Shown here in pieces: positions 37,401 through 48,935 of a stretch of DNA of 64,000 nt; the stretch's first letter is position 1; each line of letters starts with the position of its first letter. The position numbers and the translations under genes were made by a program. Source of the DNA: Rhytidiadelphus loreus (taxonomy: Eukaryota > Streptophyta > Bryopsida > Hypnales > Hylocomiaceae); NCBI GenBank assembly GCA_947034895.1, contig OX344761.1:84581447-84645446 (forward strand), written 5' to 3'. The notes under the pieces are model-generated. The model was not told the origin of the DNA. It made no database searches and saw only the letters and a list, made by a program, of their open reading frames with translations.

Positions 37401-38323
37401 CGCATGTAACGCATGTCTCAACTGCAATGGAGAGTGATTGTGACCCTACACAATGGCACATTGCAAGATTGTCTCATAAATCGAGCTGTAAATGTCACGC
37501 CCAACAAAGAGGGACAAACATTCGTTGCACTGCTAGAATTGCAAAGGGATCTAAAGGTACTCCAGCCCCAACGTATCGTGGTCGCAAGAAGCAATATGGT
37601 GGAAACAAGGAGATCATGACCGACTTCTGGTTTTGTCCAGATGACCTTGATCGATGTGTGAGAGGCTCAAGACGTCCTTGGGTTATTGATTGGCCTCAAG
37701 TACCAGACGTATGGCCAGTGCTCACTGCCACCAGTTTAACTCGACATGAAACCCTTCTATTGCAAGAAGCCGACTTTCAACTTCAAGAGCGACCACCTAT
37801 GTCACCTCGACGGTTGTTTACAATGTCAAATGTGTTCAAGGCGCACTTTTACAATGAAAGTAGTCCACTGAATGCGGACACATATCCAACAACTTGAAGG
37901 AGCAAGGCCATTCGCCGTATTGCAAATGCTCCAACTACTGAGCATCGCAATAAATGGGAGAGTGCTGGTAATGTCAAAGGGTTGATTTTGGGAGTAACCA
38001 TGCTCCCTTTACCCGGACTTGGTGCCATTATCACCCTTCAATCTGGAACGGAGCCCACGCAAAAGGTTTACCGAATCACAGTAGGCATGTATTCTGAGTG
38101 CACTTGTCCCGATTTTGTAGATATGGCCGTCTCCGCAATTGGTGGTCGGCATCAATATGTGAGTTGCAAACATCTTTACTACTTATTCCGCTATTTCTGC
38201 AAAATGAATCCAGTAGTCGACAAGTTTATACACTCTCCAAGCTTTAGCTTCAATGAAGTGAAGCTGCTTCTCGTTAAGGTTGGTATCATCAAGGATTCAA
38301 GTGACACTCGCGAACAGGCCTAG
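34437..38323 (+). pseudogene. MULE-like transposase with GCM/WRKY-type and SWIM zinc fingers, one in-frame stop
   Basis: Exon 1 is 34437-36596 and exon 2 is 36917-38323. The 320-bp intron has a gtacgt donor and a ttctcttttag acceptor in phase 0. The ATG at 34437 (MASIRADGHE) is preferred, although the frame is open further upstream to 34287. Order: an N-terminal region with acidic linker; a GCM/WRKY-type zinc-binding region (CTNSECSYF at about 35347, HLGNHMHP at about 35569); a MULE core with CDMQSED (Asp at 36144-36146), FMADSAQANWNAV (Asp at 36252-36254) and CLLH (36339-36350); a linker; and a SWIM finger C-x-C...C-x-H at 38099-38173. Such proteins cut and reinsert Mutator-like DNA elements. 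A single TGA at 37895-37897 interrupts an otherwise open frame, and reading resumes at 37898. CGA to TGA would explain it. No other defect is visible, so this copy decayed recently. Confidence 0.75.
36785..36802. promoter_or_regulatory. 18-bp perfect palindrome in the transposase intron
   Basis: cccctcggcgccgagggg is its own reverse complement. Its left half, ctcggcgcc, is the same core repeated in every unit of the 106-bp array in the divergent gene. It may be a binding site for the transposase or the ParB-like protein; this is inference from position and repetition. Confidence 0.6.
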
Positions 38324-39879
38324 AAGACCAATAGTACTTCAGAGATTGGTATTTCAAATTTTGAAATTGTAGACTGAAATTAGAGATATAGCTCCAGCAT
38401 GATCACTTTCTGTTTGTGTGAATATTATAATTTGGAAATGTACTCAGTACAAACTATTTACAATATCAATATCAATTTTAATATACTCTTGTGCTTTGTC
38501 TTTATAACGTGTACCCTACTATTTGAATTCATACCGACAATAATAAATTCTACAAATTTTCACCCTAAACCATGATTACAAGTCTCTAGTAATATGTCCG
38601 TAGCAATCGCTACACCTAAATACTTCCATGGTTATAGGTCCATAGTAATAGTCACCCTAAACCCTAAAAGTAGTAATTGACCACAAATTTTATAAAATTT
38701 TGTCTATTTAGAGCCCAAAATTGTCTTTTCTTTTGATTTTTCTAATTCTGAATTCACCGATCACATTACCCCTGCTCACCGCTCTTGGGCTCGTGCTCGC
38801 AGGCTCACAATCTAGCACCGTTGCATCAAAGCCCAACTTTCCTAGACCCGGGTTTCTACTTCAAACCCGCTGCCCTCCCCTCTCTTGTCCTCTTGCCCAC
38901 TTGTGCTGCCCCTGCACAGTCAAACACATATTCCCCTGCCCCAGCTACCCAACGAACAGCTTTTGGTGGAAAAATGGCCATAACTTCTACAAAACAACTC
39001 TGATTTCTATGAAATTTTTATGTACGCAAAGCTCGTGACTAATTGCATGCACTCAAAAAGTTTCAAAAAATGAGGCCGCAAAACCAACTTGAATGAGCTT
39101 GCCCAAAATCCTAAAAGTCCCCTAAGGGGACTTTGGTCCTTAAGGGGTTAACCCTTAAAAGAACAAAGCTTATAACAATGTAAACAATCCCAATATCCCT
39201 TGCTTTGTATGCTCTATTTTGCCACCAAGTTTGAGTAGAAATTATTTTAATTTATTTTTCAGAGATGGAATCACATATTTTCTATAAGTCATAAAATTTC
39301 CAATTTTTTTTTGTGAAAATTTGAAATTACTGCAATTTTTTCAAATAAGAGTGAAGAAAATTTATATCAAATACAATATATGCTTGAAATTTTGAAGGTT
39401 TTATTATAAGTGAATATTATAGTATGGAATACCATGGCATGTAATCAAAATGTTCAAATCATACTATAATTAGAAAATTAATATATCATGGTAATAAGCC
39501 CAAAGTTTAAATAGCTATAAATAATTTAATTTGATAAACTTTTCAAAATTTATAGTTAGAGTAGAAAGTAGACTTAGGTTTTATCATTTCAAGAATTGAG
39601 CCCAAATTCATAAAAGATCATTATTTTGGCTAAAATTTAGATTTAGAGCAAGGAAGTACAAATTGTCAAATAGATTAAAAAAACATAATTTGTGAACCTT
39701 TTTTTAGCATATTCTTTTGTAGAAAAGTCAATGCGGTAACAACTCAATGAGCTACTTTTGACCAACATCCTATACAAATACATCCAAAGAACACTAAAAT
39801 AAATGGGACAAAAAAAATGCAATTCTTCATCTTGTTTTGTACATTTGAAATCATCTAAGTGCCATTGACTTTGAGGACT
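38324..39879. other. Non-coding; right end of a TTAA element at about 39147
   Basis: The first few hundred bases are the transposase 3' flank. Near 39100-39151, cctaaaagtcccctaagggg...ccttaagggg then TTAA is the right end of a TTAA-type element similar to 13770-14682. Its left end was not found. The GC-richer segment 38760-38950 carries ORFs (38721-39038) that resemble nothing. Confidence 0.45.
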
Positions 39880-40793
39880 TTAACCCCTAAAGTCCCAAAG
39901 TTCCTATAGGGGACTCTTGGGATTTTGGGTAGGCTTGTGTGATTTCAATTTTTGACATGATTTTTTGAATTTTTTTTTGAAGATAGTAAATCAGATTAAC
40001 TTTTGGAGAATATTGTTTTTTTTGCAATTCATGCCCAAGAGCAAAAGTTATGCCATCCTAAGTCCAAAAAGCAACTCAAGGGGCAACCACCAAAAAATCA
40101 CAAAAAATTGAATTTTTTTAATTTTATTTTTTTCTCTCAAAGATTATATTTTAATTTACATTTAAATCTTTAATTCATTCTATTTGGACTATTGATGAGA
40201 AAGTTATGGACAATCTTGTATTTTGGGCAATCTAAGCATTTTCTTGAAAAAATAATTTATGAAATTCATTTTTGAATGCAATTTTTATAATTTTATAATT
40301 TTTTTTGTCAGACATAATTAAGTTTTTTACTAAAACAATCTCATCATTGGAATTATTGTGTTTCAATTCCATCTTAGAGCTATTAATGGTTTAGTTTTTC
40401 CTTCAATCTTCAATGTACTTCTATTTTTAATGAGTGAAAATTAAGTAATTTTTTGTTGAATTTTTTTTTTTAGATTTTCAACTCAATTATTCACCATAAA
40501 AAATTAGAAATAAAAATTAATAATGCAAAAATTATAAGTTAAGAAAGTCAAAGAATCTAGACGAGCAAGGTGTAAAAAAACTTATTTTCTTCACTTTACA
40601 TGCAAATATCTTACAATCTACATGGTCAAAGTTTTTGAAATTTCTTCCACACAATCTTATACTAGTCTAGTGCAAGATCCTATGGTCAAATATGCACAAA
40701 AAACAATTAAATTTTGCTTTGGTTGTTTGCAATAGAAATGGCAATTTTGATTGGTTTTTGATGGAAAAAAGGTCTTAGGACTTTAGGGGTTAT
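39880..40793 (-). mobile_element. TTAA-flanked TIR element, reverse copy of family E
   Basis: TTAA then cccctaaagtcccaaagttc on the left, taggactttagggg then TTAT (a mutated TTAA) on the right. The interior is the reverse complement of 13770-14682 and 45505-46438, for example caattccatcttagagctat. It is non-coding. Confidence 0.65.
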
Positions 40794-42499
40794 GGACATT
40801 TTGTGTCCTCAAATGATTTCAAAATGGATTAGAGGATGATAAAAAAAACAATTTTTAATCCAAAATTTAAGAGGGGAGTTGCTTGAATGCTTGGGTGAAT
40901 ATGATTGTGTGTTCTCTCATTGATGTATTATTGACATTTCAAAAGAAGAAGATGCTTAATCCATGAATCACCCTTGTAGTGTTATTTTGCCCTCTATTGC
41001 TATGTCCTTTGTATGCAAATTTTAGCCATAAAAATGATATTTTTTGAATTTGAATCCAACTAATGTATTGAAGTTTCTACTCCAGTGGAAAAATTTGGAA
41101 ATTTCTTATAACTCAATATTTTTTATTGCAATTTGAACTTTGAACCAATGACCATGGCTAGTTGATTTTTTAATTTTAGTATGACAATGGTAACTTTGGT
41201 TTATACCATGATGTTATAAACTATAAAATATACATGTAGTGAAATTTTCAGTTTTTTTAAACATACTTTATATTTTATATGAATTTTCTACACTTTTTCC
41301 TTGAAAAATTAACATTAATTTCAAGTTTTCATAAAAAAATTTAAAATTTATATGACTCATAAAAACATGTGATTTCATCTCTGAAAAAGGTAAATAAAAA
41401 CGAAAAACAAATTCATATATATTTGCAAAATAGCAGCAACCAGAGTGAAGGATTGTGAAGCTTGAATCCGTGGTAAGAGATTTCTAATTTTCTCGACCAG
41501 GCTCTAAAGCAAACCCAACAAACGACGGAATGCATGAATGTGCAGCTTCCTTTCCCAGTCCACTCACTTTTCCTTTTGCCCCAAACCACGCAGCTTCTAG
41601 GGTTTTAGCAGAACAATGCGATTCTCGTCCCGATCGAAGTGAATCAAGCCGATGATTCTGTAAATTGGCGTTGCAGTTTTCTTCTGAAGCTTCAAATCGA
41701 GAAGGATTTCGCATTATGAGGTAAGTGAGCGAAGAAAACAACCCGAATCCAAGCTTTGGTGGAGCAGTTTGCAATTGCACGGAGAGACAAACTCGCATTC
41801 AAAATTGCAGCGGATTGCGATGAGAGCGAGTTCTGGTCCTCTCTGCCGACTGCCCGTTTCAAACTTGCGCTGTGGACTCTGTTTTTCGAATTGGCGATCG
41901 AGGGGATGGTTTCGCCGGGAGTCTGCCGCGTCGCTCAATTCGCGTCGTTTCTTGGTTGACAATGGGTATGCAATTCGTTCTTTTACATGGCATCCGTTTT
42001 CGAAGTGGCTGATTCCTGTGCAAGTTCAGAGATTGTTGAATTTTTGCTACCTAGGGTTGTTTGATCCTTAGAGAATCAAAGAAGCTCAAATTGGACTTCA
42101 TGTATGATAGGAGTATGAAGACTTTCTTTTGTCCAATTTTTTTTACAAAAATCGAACTGATCTTTACTGATGCTATGCTGGTATGTAAATTTGACTCCAT
42201 CTAAATTATATTTTTCACGATATGATAAATTGAATTGAAAATTTTTAAATCACAAGTCCCTGGTAATCACAGAAGGTAGCAAGTGCTGATGGCGGTTCGA
42301 GATCAATCGCTTATAATGTTGAAATGCTTCTACTTATTGTGCAACTGCGGATTATGATAATTTATTTGGATCAGTGACAAGAATGCCTGTACGTTCACGT
42401 GTTACTCTAATCCTCTGTTTCTGTTCTCTACGAATATATTTTGATTCGGTGAAATTTTATTATGCGATTGCACTCAGCTCTGGAGTTGGAAGCGTGCAG
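40794..42499. other. Non-coding, then probable 5' region of the DUF3172 locus
   Basis: AT-rich to about 41440. Then GC-richer DNA (41480-41980) with a possible 5' exon ending at cattatgag before a gtaagt donor near 41715. I could not join it securely to the first recognised DUF3172 exon at 42500. Confidence 0.4.
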
Positions 42500-44830
42500 G
42501 ATGTTATTCGTGGTGCGATTGACAAGACCTGTCAGAGGTGCTGGAATCCGGGCACTCCAAACGGATGAGGAGAGCCGGAGATTTCGTTCGAAATCACGAA
42601 ATTACCCTCCACGAAGCCCTCCTGGCTCTAGGAACCCAGACTTGGAAGAAGAGCTGCCATTATTGAGAGGCACCTCACGAAGGTCGGTATTGCAACTCTC
42701 TAATCTGCTTGAAGGAGCTTGAAAACTATGACGTATGTAGCCAGATGCATTGTCTGTTACCAAGTCTTAAGGGACTAGGACTACCTTAATGACTAACGAC
42801 GACCGCTCATTCGCTTCAAATGTCGAGGGCATTCGCATGTTCGAATTGTTCTTAATTTCATTGTGGCTTCATGAATTGTACGCCAATAATTCTGAAATTT
42901 GCATGCAAAGTTTTTTTTTCGGAAATTCTTGGAAGGAGGATTTCGAAATACCTGCGAAGGGATTGAATGCATGCTTTAATTTATTTCCTTTTGTTGTCTG
43001 GTATATTCACTCCACAGGAGAGTCCATTTTGAAATAGGGGTTTTGGAGAGGTTTTGAGTCTTATTATGCTGAGATTTGAATGAACGTTGGGTTGCTTGTT
43101 TCCCAGGGATCCGAATATGGAAGCGGATGTTGGCTTCCCTCCATCACGTGATGATTTGTCAGCCAGAGATGAGGAGGATTATCAGGAGGATGACAGTCAA
43201 CAACCTTGGTTCGATATATGGAGAGGAATTAACCGTTACATTCTTGCAGGTACTTAGATATCCTTGTTTGTGGACTCTCACAATTTGACGAATTTGGCTG
43301 GGCGTTAGTGACGTGAAAGAGACTTACTAGTGCAATGTCGTCTCATTTTGTAGTTCTTGGAGCCTGGAAGATCCCGTTTTTGCATGATGAGTGTGGACTC
43401 GCAGTGTTCCTCTCATGGGCGGACTCTTTTTTGTATCCTGTCCAGAATTCCGAACGCTTTGCAAAATATTGGGAACAAGTTGTGGCCTATAGGGATTCAT
43501 TTCAAGTGCCGATTCTCAATTCCATCTTTGTTATTTATAGTTCTTATTGCTCAAAGTTGTTGACCTTTTGTGCAGGCATATTTGTTTTAGGGATGGGGGC
43601 AGGCACTACTGTTGATACAGTCCTCAACGTGGAGCCCAATAATGTGGCTTCTCGTGAAGTGATAGATCGTCAAACTCCCAATCCAGATGTATGCATTGCC
43701 AATGGAATGAGCGCTATGGTGCTTGACCAACGTCTGTTTATCTCATTCAATCCGTGAGTACACTCTCTCCTCTACGGCATTAAACCTCTCGGTCAGTAAA
43801 TTACACCTAATAGTGAAATTAATGTGGGCTTAACTATTTCTAGTAAGTATCTTTCCCTTTTAATTTAAGGTAGTGAACCCTTTGGCATGGAGTTCCCTTT
43901 CCTATGGTTTGTAACATCACCATTTACAATGCTAAGTGTCTCTCAAACATGTGACTTGTAAGAAATGAGATGTCTCGGTTGGATTCTATCACTATCAAAG
44001 ACATTTCTATGAGATACATCATGGATGCAATCGATTCATGATTCAAGGGTTCAAGGTAGTCTTGTCTTGTCATTGGACCCTAGTACTTCAAACTTCAATA
44101 ATTTTTAACAGTATTCATTCCAAAACTCTTAAATATACATTATTTGGATATTAGTATCTAAATACTATATGTTTTAGTCTGTTGGACTTATCTCAATAAT
44201 GGGGATGAGACCCACCAAAACAAAATTTTCATTCTAATAATAGATACCACTCAAAAAAGTTGGAAGCCACAAGAATGTGTTCCCTAGCTTAAAACAAAAT
44301 GGGTTATCATAAAGCCATGTAAGATTCAATCCTTGGTACATTATATATTTGTTACAAGTGAAATGTTATGCATTAACCAAATTATTAAGAAACATTCATG
44401 ATATAAATTCCATTGTGATTGCACTTTAACTATGGAAGGATGGGGCCTATCACCAAGGTAGTATGCTTTTTTTGGTCCTCTACATCATTTTAGGGTTAAG
44501 GTGTAGTGCAAGAACTCTTGTTTTTTCCTAAATTTGTCACTAGTATGTGCATGTCAAGTTCAATGTCTATGTATCCCAGACAAAGGTGAAGCCAAGATGT
44601 GTATTGCGGCAAAGCAAGGGAGTGTGTTGGAAGCAAGGGGCTTGATAACCTCTGACAAAGTTCATGATTGCAAATGAAACATGAATACGTTTGGATTCGT
44701 AGGTGATCTTCATCAAGCCCTGGAGATTTCATGTGTGTACCATAGTGAGATTGTTGAAAACCAGTTCTTAAAGGATCCTTCAAAGGCCACTCTCGGTGAT
44801 GGATTCCAACCAAAGGACATGGCGGAGTGA
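42500..44830 (+). pseudogene. DUF3172-family (plastid-lineage) protein, decayed
   Basis: Exons: 42500-42682 (gcgtgcag acceptor, in-frame ATG at 42501, basic presequence-like LTRPVRGAGIRALQ), 43107-43249, 43576-43753 and about 44559-44830. The first three junctions keep phase. The protein reads SRRDPNMEADVGF..., then WFDIWRGINRYILAGIFVLG (a membrane segment), then EPNNVASREVIDRQTPNPDV, NGMSAMVLDQRLFISFNP and FNVYVSQTKVKP, ending with MNTFGFVGDL and VYHSEIVENQFL. This is the conserved layout of the DUF3172 family of cyanobacteria and chloroplasts, whose function is unknown. The last exon has no canonical in-phase AG acceptor, a 1-nt frameshift near 44610 (in the CVLR block) and an in-frame TGA at 44675-44677, where an Arg is expected. 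Translation up to 43753 looks sound. Either the locus is a pseudogene or the upstream exons remain transcribed. Confidence 0.72.
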
Positions 44831-45504
44831 AACATCAACTTGTACTTCAATCTTTTACGTGGAGATTTGTATAGTAATTCATAGTATGGATTGTACCATA
44901 ACGAGGGAACAAATGCTTTTTGTGACATGATGATTAGAAACTTGTGTAATTGTCTCAAAACCTAGCTTGTGACTTTTGTGATTTGTTTTTTCTAATTTGA
45001 CTTGAGACAACTTTGTATTATCTTGTATGCAAGTATAATCCTCTTTCCAAATGTTGTGTCTTGATCAACTCTATATGTTTGAACTTGTGGTTTGGAAGAT
45101 CGATGGATGATTGTTATAGAGAGATTTTTACAAGTTGTGAAGCGTTGGTAGCACCCTAAATCCTAGAAATATAAGCAATGAAAATCACTATAAACTTTAG
45201 AAACAATGAAAAGATCATTAACCTGTAAGGATGTTGTAGACCCACAAGATTTGATGGATGATTTTTGGAACTACCTTGGTCATGGAGGCGGTGTCCTTAT
45301 AAGGCTAACACTTGAATTATGTAGTAGACATTTATTGTTTGATGGATGATAGGAAATCCATTTAAGTAAGACAAAAGTGCAAATGTTCATCCTTGAAAGG
45401 TTGCACAATAGTTTGACCTCCAAGGAGTGCTCTTGGATTGTTTTTAACAAATGATTCACATGGTACCTCCCAAAGGATGATTTCCGTGGTGACCAGCCCA
45501 TCCT
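44831..45504. other. Non-coding stretch
   Basis: No gene is recognised. The minus-strand ORFs at 44496-44958 are shadows of the DUF3172 last exon or compositional. Confidence 0.5.
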
Positions 45505-46438
45505 TTAACCCTTAAAGGCCCAAGGCCATTTTTCTGTCAAAAAACACTCAAAATTGTCATTCTACTGTGTTTGTAAAAAGAAATAGAAAAAATACTTTTT
45601 TTGGAACTGAACCGTAGGATCTGAACTTTACTTGTTTGAGATCGTGTGGTAAAAATTTCATGAAGTTTGACTACACAGATTGAGAAATATAAGCATTCAA
45701 AGTTGAAAAAACAAGTTTTTTTGAACACTGAATTGCAATTTTAGATGACTTCGACCGCTATTTGTGGAAAAAATTTGCACTATGGAATTTGAATTTAAAA
45801 TTTATTGTGTTGAAGAATTGAGTTGGGAGTCTAATAAAAAAAATTCAAAAAATAAAAACTTGATTTTCATACTTCAAAAAATTGTCAAGTAGAAGTAGGT
45901 TCAAGATTGAAAGAAAAACTAAATTGTTAATAGCTCTTAGATGGGATTGAAATACAATAATCCTAACGGTGAGATAGTTTTAGCAAGCAAACTTAACCTT
46001 TTCAAAAAGAAAATTTGAAAAAATTTGAAAATTGCATTTTGAAATGAATCCTATAAGTTATTTTTTCAAGAAGATGCTTAGATTGCCCAAAAAATAAGAT
46101 TGTTCATAACTTTCACATCACTAATCAAAATGGAATAAATCAAAGCTTCACATGAAGACAAAAATATGATCTACAAGGAAAAAAACTGAAAAATATAAAT
46201 TCAATTTTTTCTTGGATTTATTTTTCTACCCGCCAAGTTAAAATTTGGGCTTTTTGTGGTATAACTTTTGCTTCTGGGCACCGATTGATATAATAAAATT
46301 ATATTTACACAAAGCTTATCATCTTTTCTATCTTCAAAAAAAGTTTCAAAAAATTAGGGTAAAATTTCAGCCTATAAGAACTTGCCCGAATTCCAAGTTG
46401 TCCCCTGAGGGGACAATGGGACTTTAGGTGAAGGGTGA
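45505..46438 (+). mobile_element. TTAA-flanked TIR element, family E
   Basis: TTAA then cccttaaaggcccaaggcc on the left. The right end gggactttaggtgaagggtgaa is degraded. The interior matches 13770-14682 (atagctcttagatgggattg). It is non-coding. Confidence 0.65.
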
Positions 46439-46740
46439 AATTCATAATATCATAAACCCTTAATTTACAATGAAGTTCTTGAAATTCTCCTTCATTCAAT
46501 TGATACTCTTCTTCAAAGAGTAGGAGGTTCTATTGTGGCCAGTAAGTCACTCCTTTCCTATCACTTGAAACTTTGACTAGTGCTACATTCACACCCCAGT
46601 GTGGCCCCAATCTTCTTCATTGAAAAGTGATGTTTTTAAATTGCATGCCAAAATGAAGCCCTGCAGTAGATATCTACAATAGAAACATGGCTACTCAGGG
46701 TCATATACCGGTAGATGAGCCCTGTGAGCATTAGGTATGG

Positions 46741-46974
46741 GCCAGGGTGAACTGACCCCTTCATTGCCCCGTCCAGGGGTTACTGTGAAAAAAGCCCCAT
46801 AATTTTTGCTGTGATTTTTCTAATCTTTATATCTCCCTTAGATAATTAGAGGCCATTGATTGCAAATGTGAATTCAGAATTTGCAAATTTTATCATCTGA
46901 TTGCAAATAAAAAATTCCACAGTGTTTTTCGAAGGGGTAAAACGGGGCAATGAGAAGGGTCAGTTCACCCTGGC
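46741..46974. mobile_element. 234-bp TIR element, gccagggtgaactgacccc ends
   Basis: The left gccagggtgaactgacccct...cattgccccg and the right cggggcaatgagaagggtca...ttcaccctggc form an inverted repeat of about 30 bp. A half copy of the left end recurs at 52858-52905. There is no ORF, and the target duplication is unclear. Confidence 0.8.
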
Positions 46975-47012
46975 CTTGGGTATGAGTCTTGCCAACCATT
47001 TACTGCCAGGTA

Positions 47013-47336
47013 CACTAAAAAGGATATTTAGTGTTGGCAACACTATTTGCGAACCATGACACTAAATATCATTTACCCTACTCAAGTAAGTAACACTAGA
47101 TGTAATTTCTAACACTAAAAGTACTCTATGGTAAATCTGAAATATGAAGAGGTTTACATTTAGTGTTAGATTTCAGGTTTCAAATTTCAAATTTCAGATT
47201 TTACATTTAGTGTTACAAAGGCGGCACATTGAAGTTTAACACTACACTAATCATCCTAAAATTGACATTTAGTGTAGGGTCAAGTAGAGTGGTAATTACA
47301 CTAAATGTAATCCAACACTAAATATCCTTTTTAGTG
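47013..47336. mobile_element. 324-bp CACTA-ended MITE with internal repeats
   Basis: cactaaaaaggatatttagt...gttgg at the left and ccaacactaaatatcc...tttttagtg at the right are perfect 25-bp inverted repeats. Inside are several copies of acactaaatgtaa in both orientations. TA flanks both sides. CACTA ends suggest a very short En/Spm-type element. Confidence 0.85.
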
Positions 47337-47567
47337 TAATGTGTTAGCGCTGGACATAACTGCAAAAGAAATACAAGCTGTTCCCAAGGCAATTATCCTC
47401 TCCTGCAAAGGATGGTACTCATGAATTTGAATATGTGTTCCCTTCCATGTGAATTTGCTTTACTGTATCCAAATGGTATAAATGTTATGTAGGAATTTTT
47501 CTATGGAGTGGAGGTTTAGGACCTCACTCAAAGTCTTCAAACAGGGGACTGCTTCATTATTACGTAT

Positions 47568-48546
47568 TTAACCCCAAAGTGACAAAGAGGACAGAAAGTG
47601 TCCTCTTACAGTTTAAGGTCCAGTTCAAAGTACTGTAACTTTTGCATCCAAGGTCCAAATTCAATAAAACTTGTTGGGAATGTTGCATTCTCCCCTCTAG
47701 TTTGTATGGTAAAATTTTCAGATCAATCCAAGATTTTTTTATTTTTTGAAAGCCAATCGAAGTTCACAACTTCAATTTGAGTTCACCAAACTGCATTTTA
47801 GGGCTGCAACCACGGGGCCTTGTATCTCCTTCATCCATTGCTCATTTTCAATCAAATTTGTTGGGTTTTTCTCCCCTTGAAGTATAGTTATTGTTGTAAA
47901 GTTTTCATGTCAATCCAAGTTGTTTTAAATGTTTGGGACCAATTCGAAGTTCAAAATCCTGCCATTTTTGGAGTATAGTGAACTTTGGCGGCTTGTTTCT
48001 TCTTCATACAAAGTTTATTTTCAATAATTCTTTTTGGAAAAGTTGCGTATACTAGTCTAGTTTGTGTGTCTAAAATTTCATGTTAATCCAAGAATTAATG
48101 AGTGACTGAGAAGCATTCTGGTAGAAGGAGGTTTACCTTTAGATGTGTTTTTTGCAATTTTTCTTGTTGATTTTTGACATTTCAAAGCCGTTTTGTAGAC
48201 ACAATGAGTCAATTGAATGAATTTTTTTTTCCACCAATGTGTTTGTATACTAGTTTTGAATCATTTTGTAGTGTAAAGTTTTTTCATTTGAGTAGGTTTA
48301 GAAATCAAATTTCACCTCCAAATTTGTTTTTGGGAAAATTTCAGCATCCATTTTCAACACTAAAACAGTATGATCTTGCAATCTATGTGGCCAAATGACT
48401 TCAAATTTTCTACATGTCCTCTACAACATGTACACTACAAGATTGTACGGTTGAGATTTGTATAACTTGAAGACGTTTAGATCCATAAAGCTTCAAAAGC
48501 AACGATGTTTTTGAACCCTAGAAATTGAATGTCACTTTGGGGTTAA
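47568..48546. mobile_element. TTAA-flanked TIR element, family CCCCAAAGTGAC
   Basis: TTAA then ccccaaagtgacaaagagg, and the right end attgaatgtcactttgggg then TTAA. The TIR is 12 bp perfect. The 74-codon ORF at 48174-48398 looks compositional. Confidence 0.8.
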
Positions 48547-48935
48547 CAGAGCTACATATTATATCATATGAGGGGTCTCTGTTTGCAGGAAACAGAGGCT
48601 TTAGTGGACATTAGCGAAAGGATTTGACACTTTCACATCAATTGGTAATTTTGTATGTGGGTTCCCATTTCTTGCTCCCAGCACATTTTTCTCACTTTAG
48701 ACTTTTCATGACATTTTACTGTACAGTACTGTACTAGCTACTCAGGCGTTGCATGTAGCTTTGAGCCCATCAATACCTGCATGTGGATTAATTTTTGTAC
48801 AAAGAGTTAGCACAGTGGTCTCACTAAGACTAAGAAGCTTGAGTGAAACAGGTGCCAAATCTCAGTGACTTGGTGTTTGGGCTTGAAGATTCCCTCATAT
48901 CTACAATATTTGAACTCAATTGATTCATTGAGTCA

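Larger units (their letters stand above)
25930..38323. mobile_element. Candidate MULE-like transposon carrying a ParB-methyltransferase gene
   Basis: Two divergent intron-containing genes share about 1 kb of intergenic DNA. One is a MULE-like transposase (rightward), the other a ParB-like/N6-N4 methyltransferase fusion (leftward). Both have a ctcggcgcc-containing motif inside an intron: as an array in the methyltransferase gene and as an 18-bp palindrome in the transposase gene. Both have in-frame stops explained by C-to-T changes, as expected of a silenced, methylated mobile element. The boundaries given are those of the coding regions only; terminal inverted repeats and target duplication were not found. 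That they form one mobile unit is inference. Confidence 0.6.

Noticed and set aside
26938..37897. Reassigned stop codons (TAG/TAA read as Gln) as an explanation for the interrupted genes
   Set aside because: The DUF3537 gene needs no such code, TGA is also involved, the DUF3172 and NLR loci have frameshifts too, and one NLR TAG sits where Glu is expected. Decay explains everything.
38721..39038. 105-codon plus-strand ORF (MSFLLIFLILNSPITL...)
   Set aside because: A hydrophobic start resembles a signal peptide, but the rest is low-complexity Pro/Cys-rich and overlaps the right end of a TTAA-type element.
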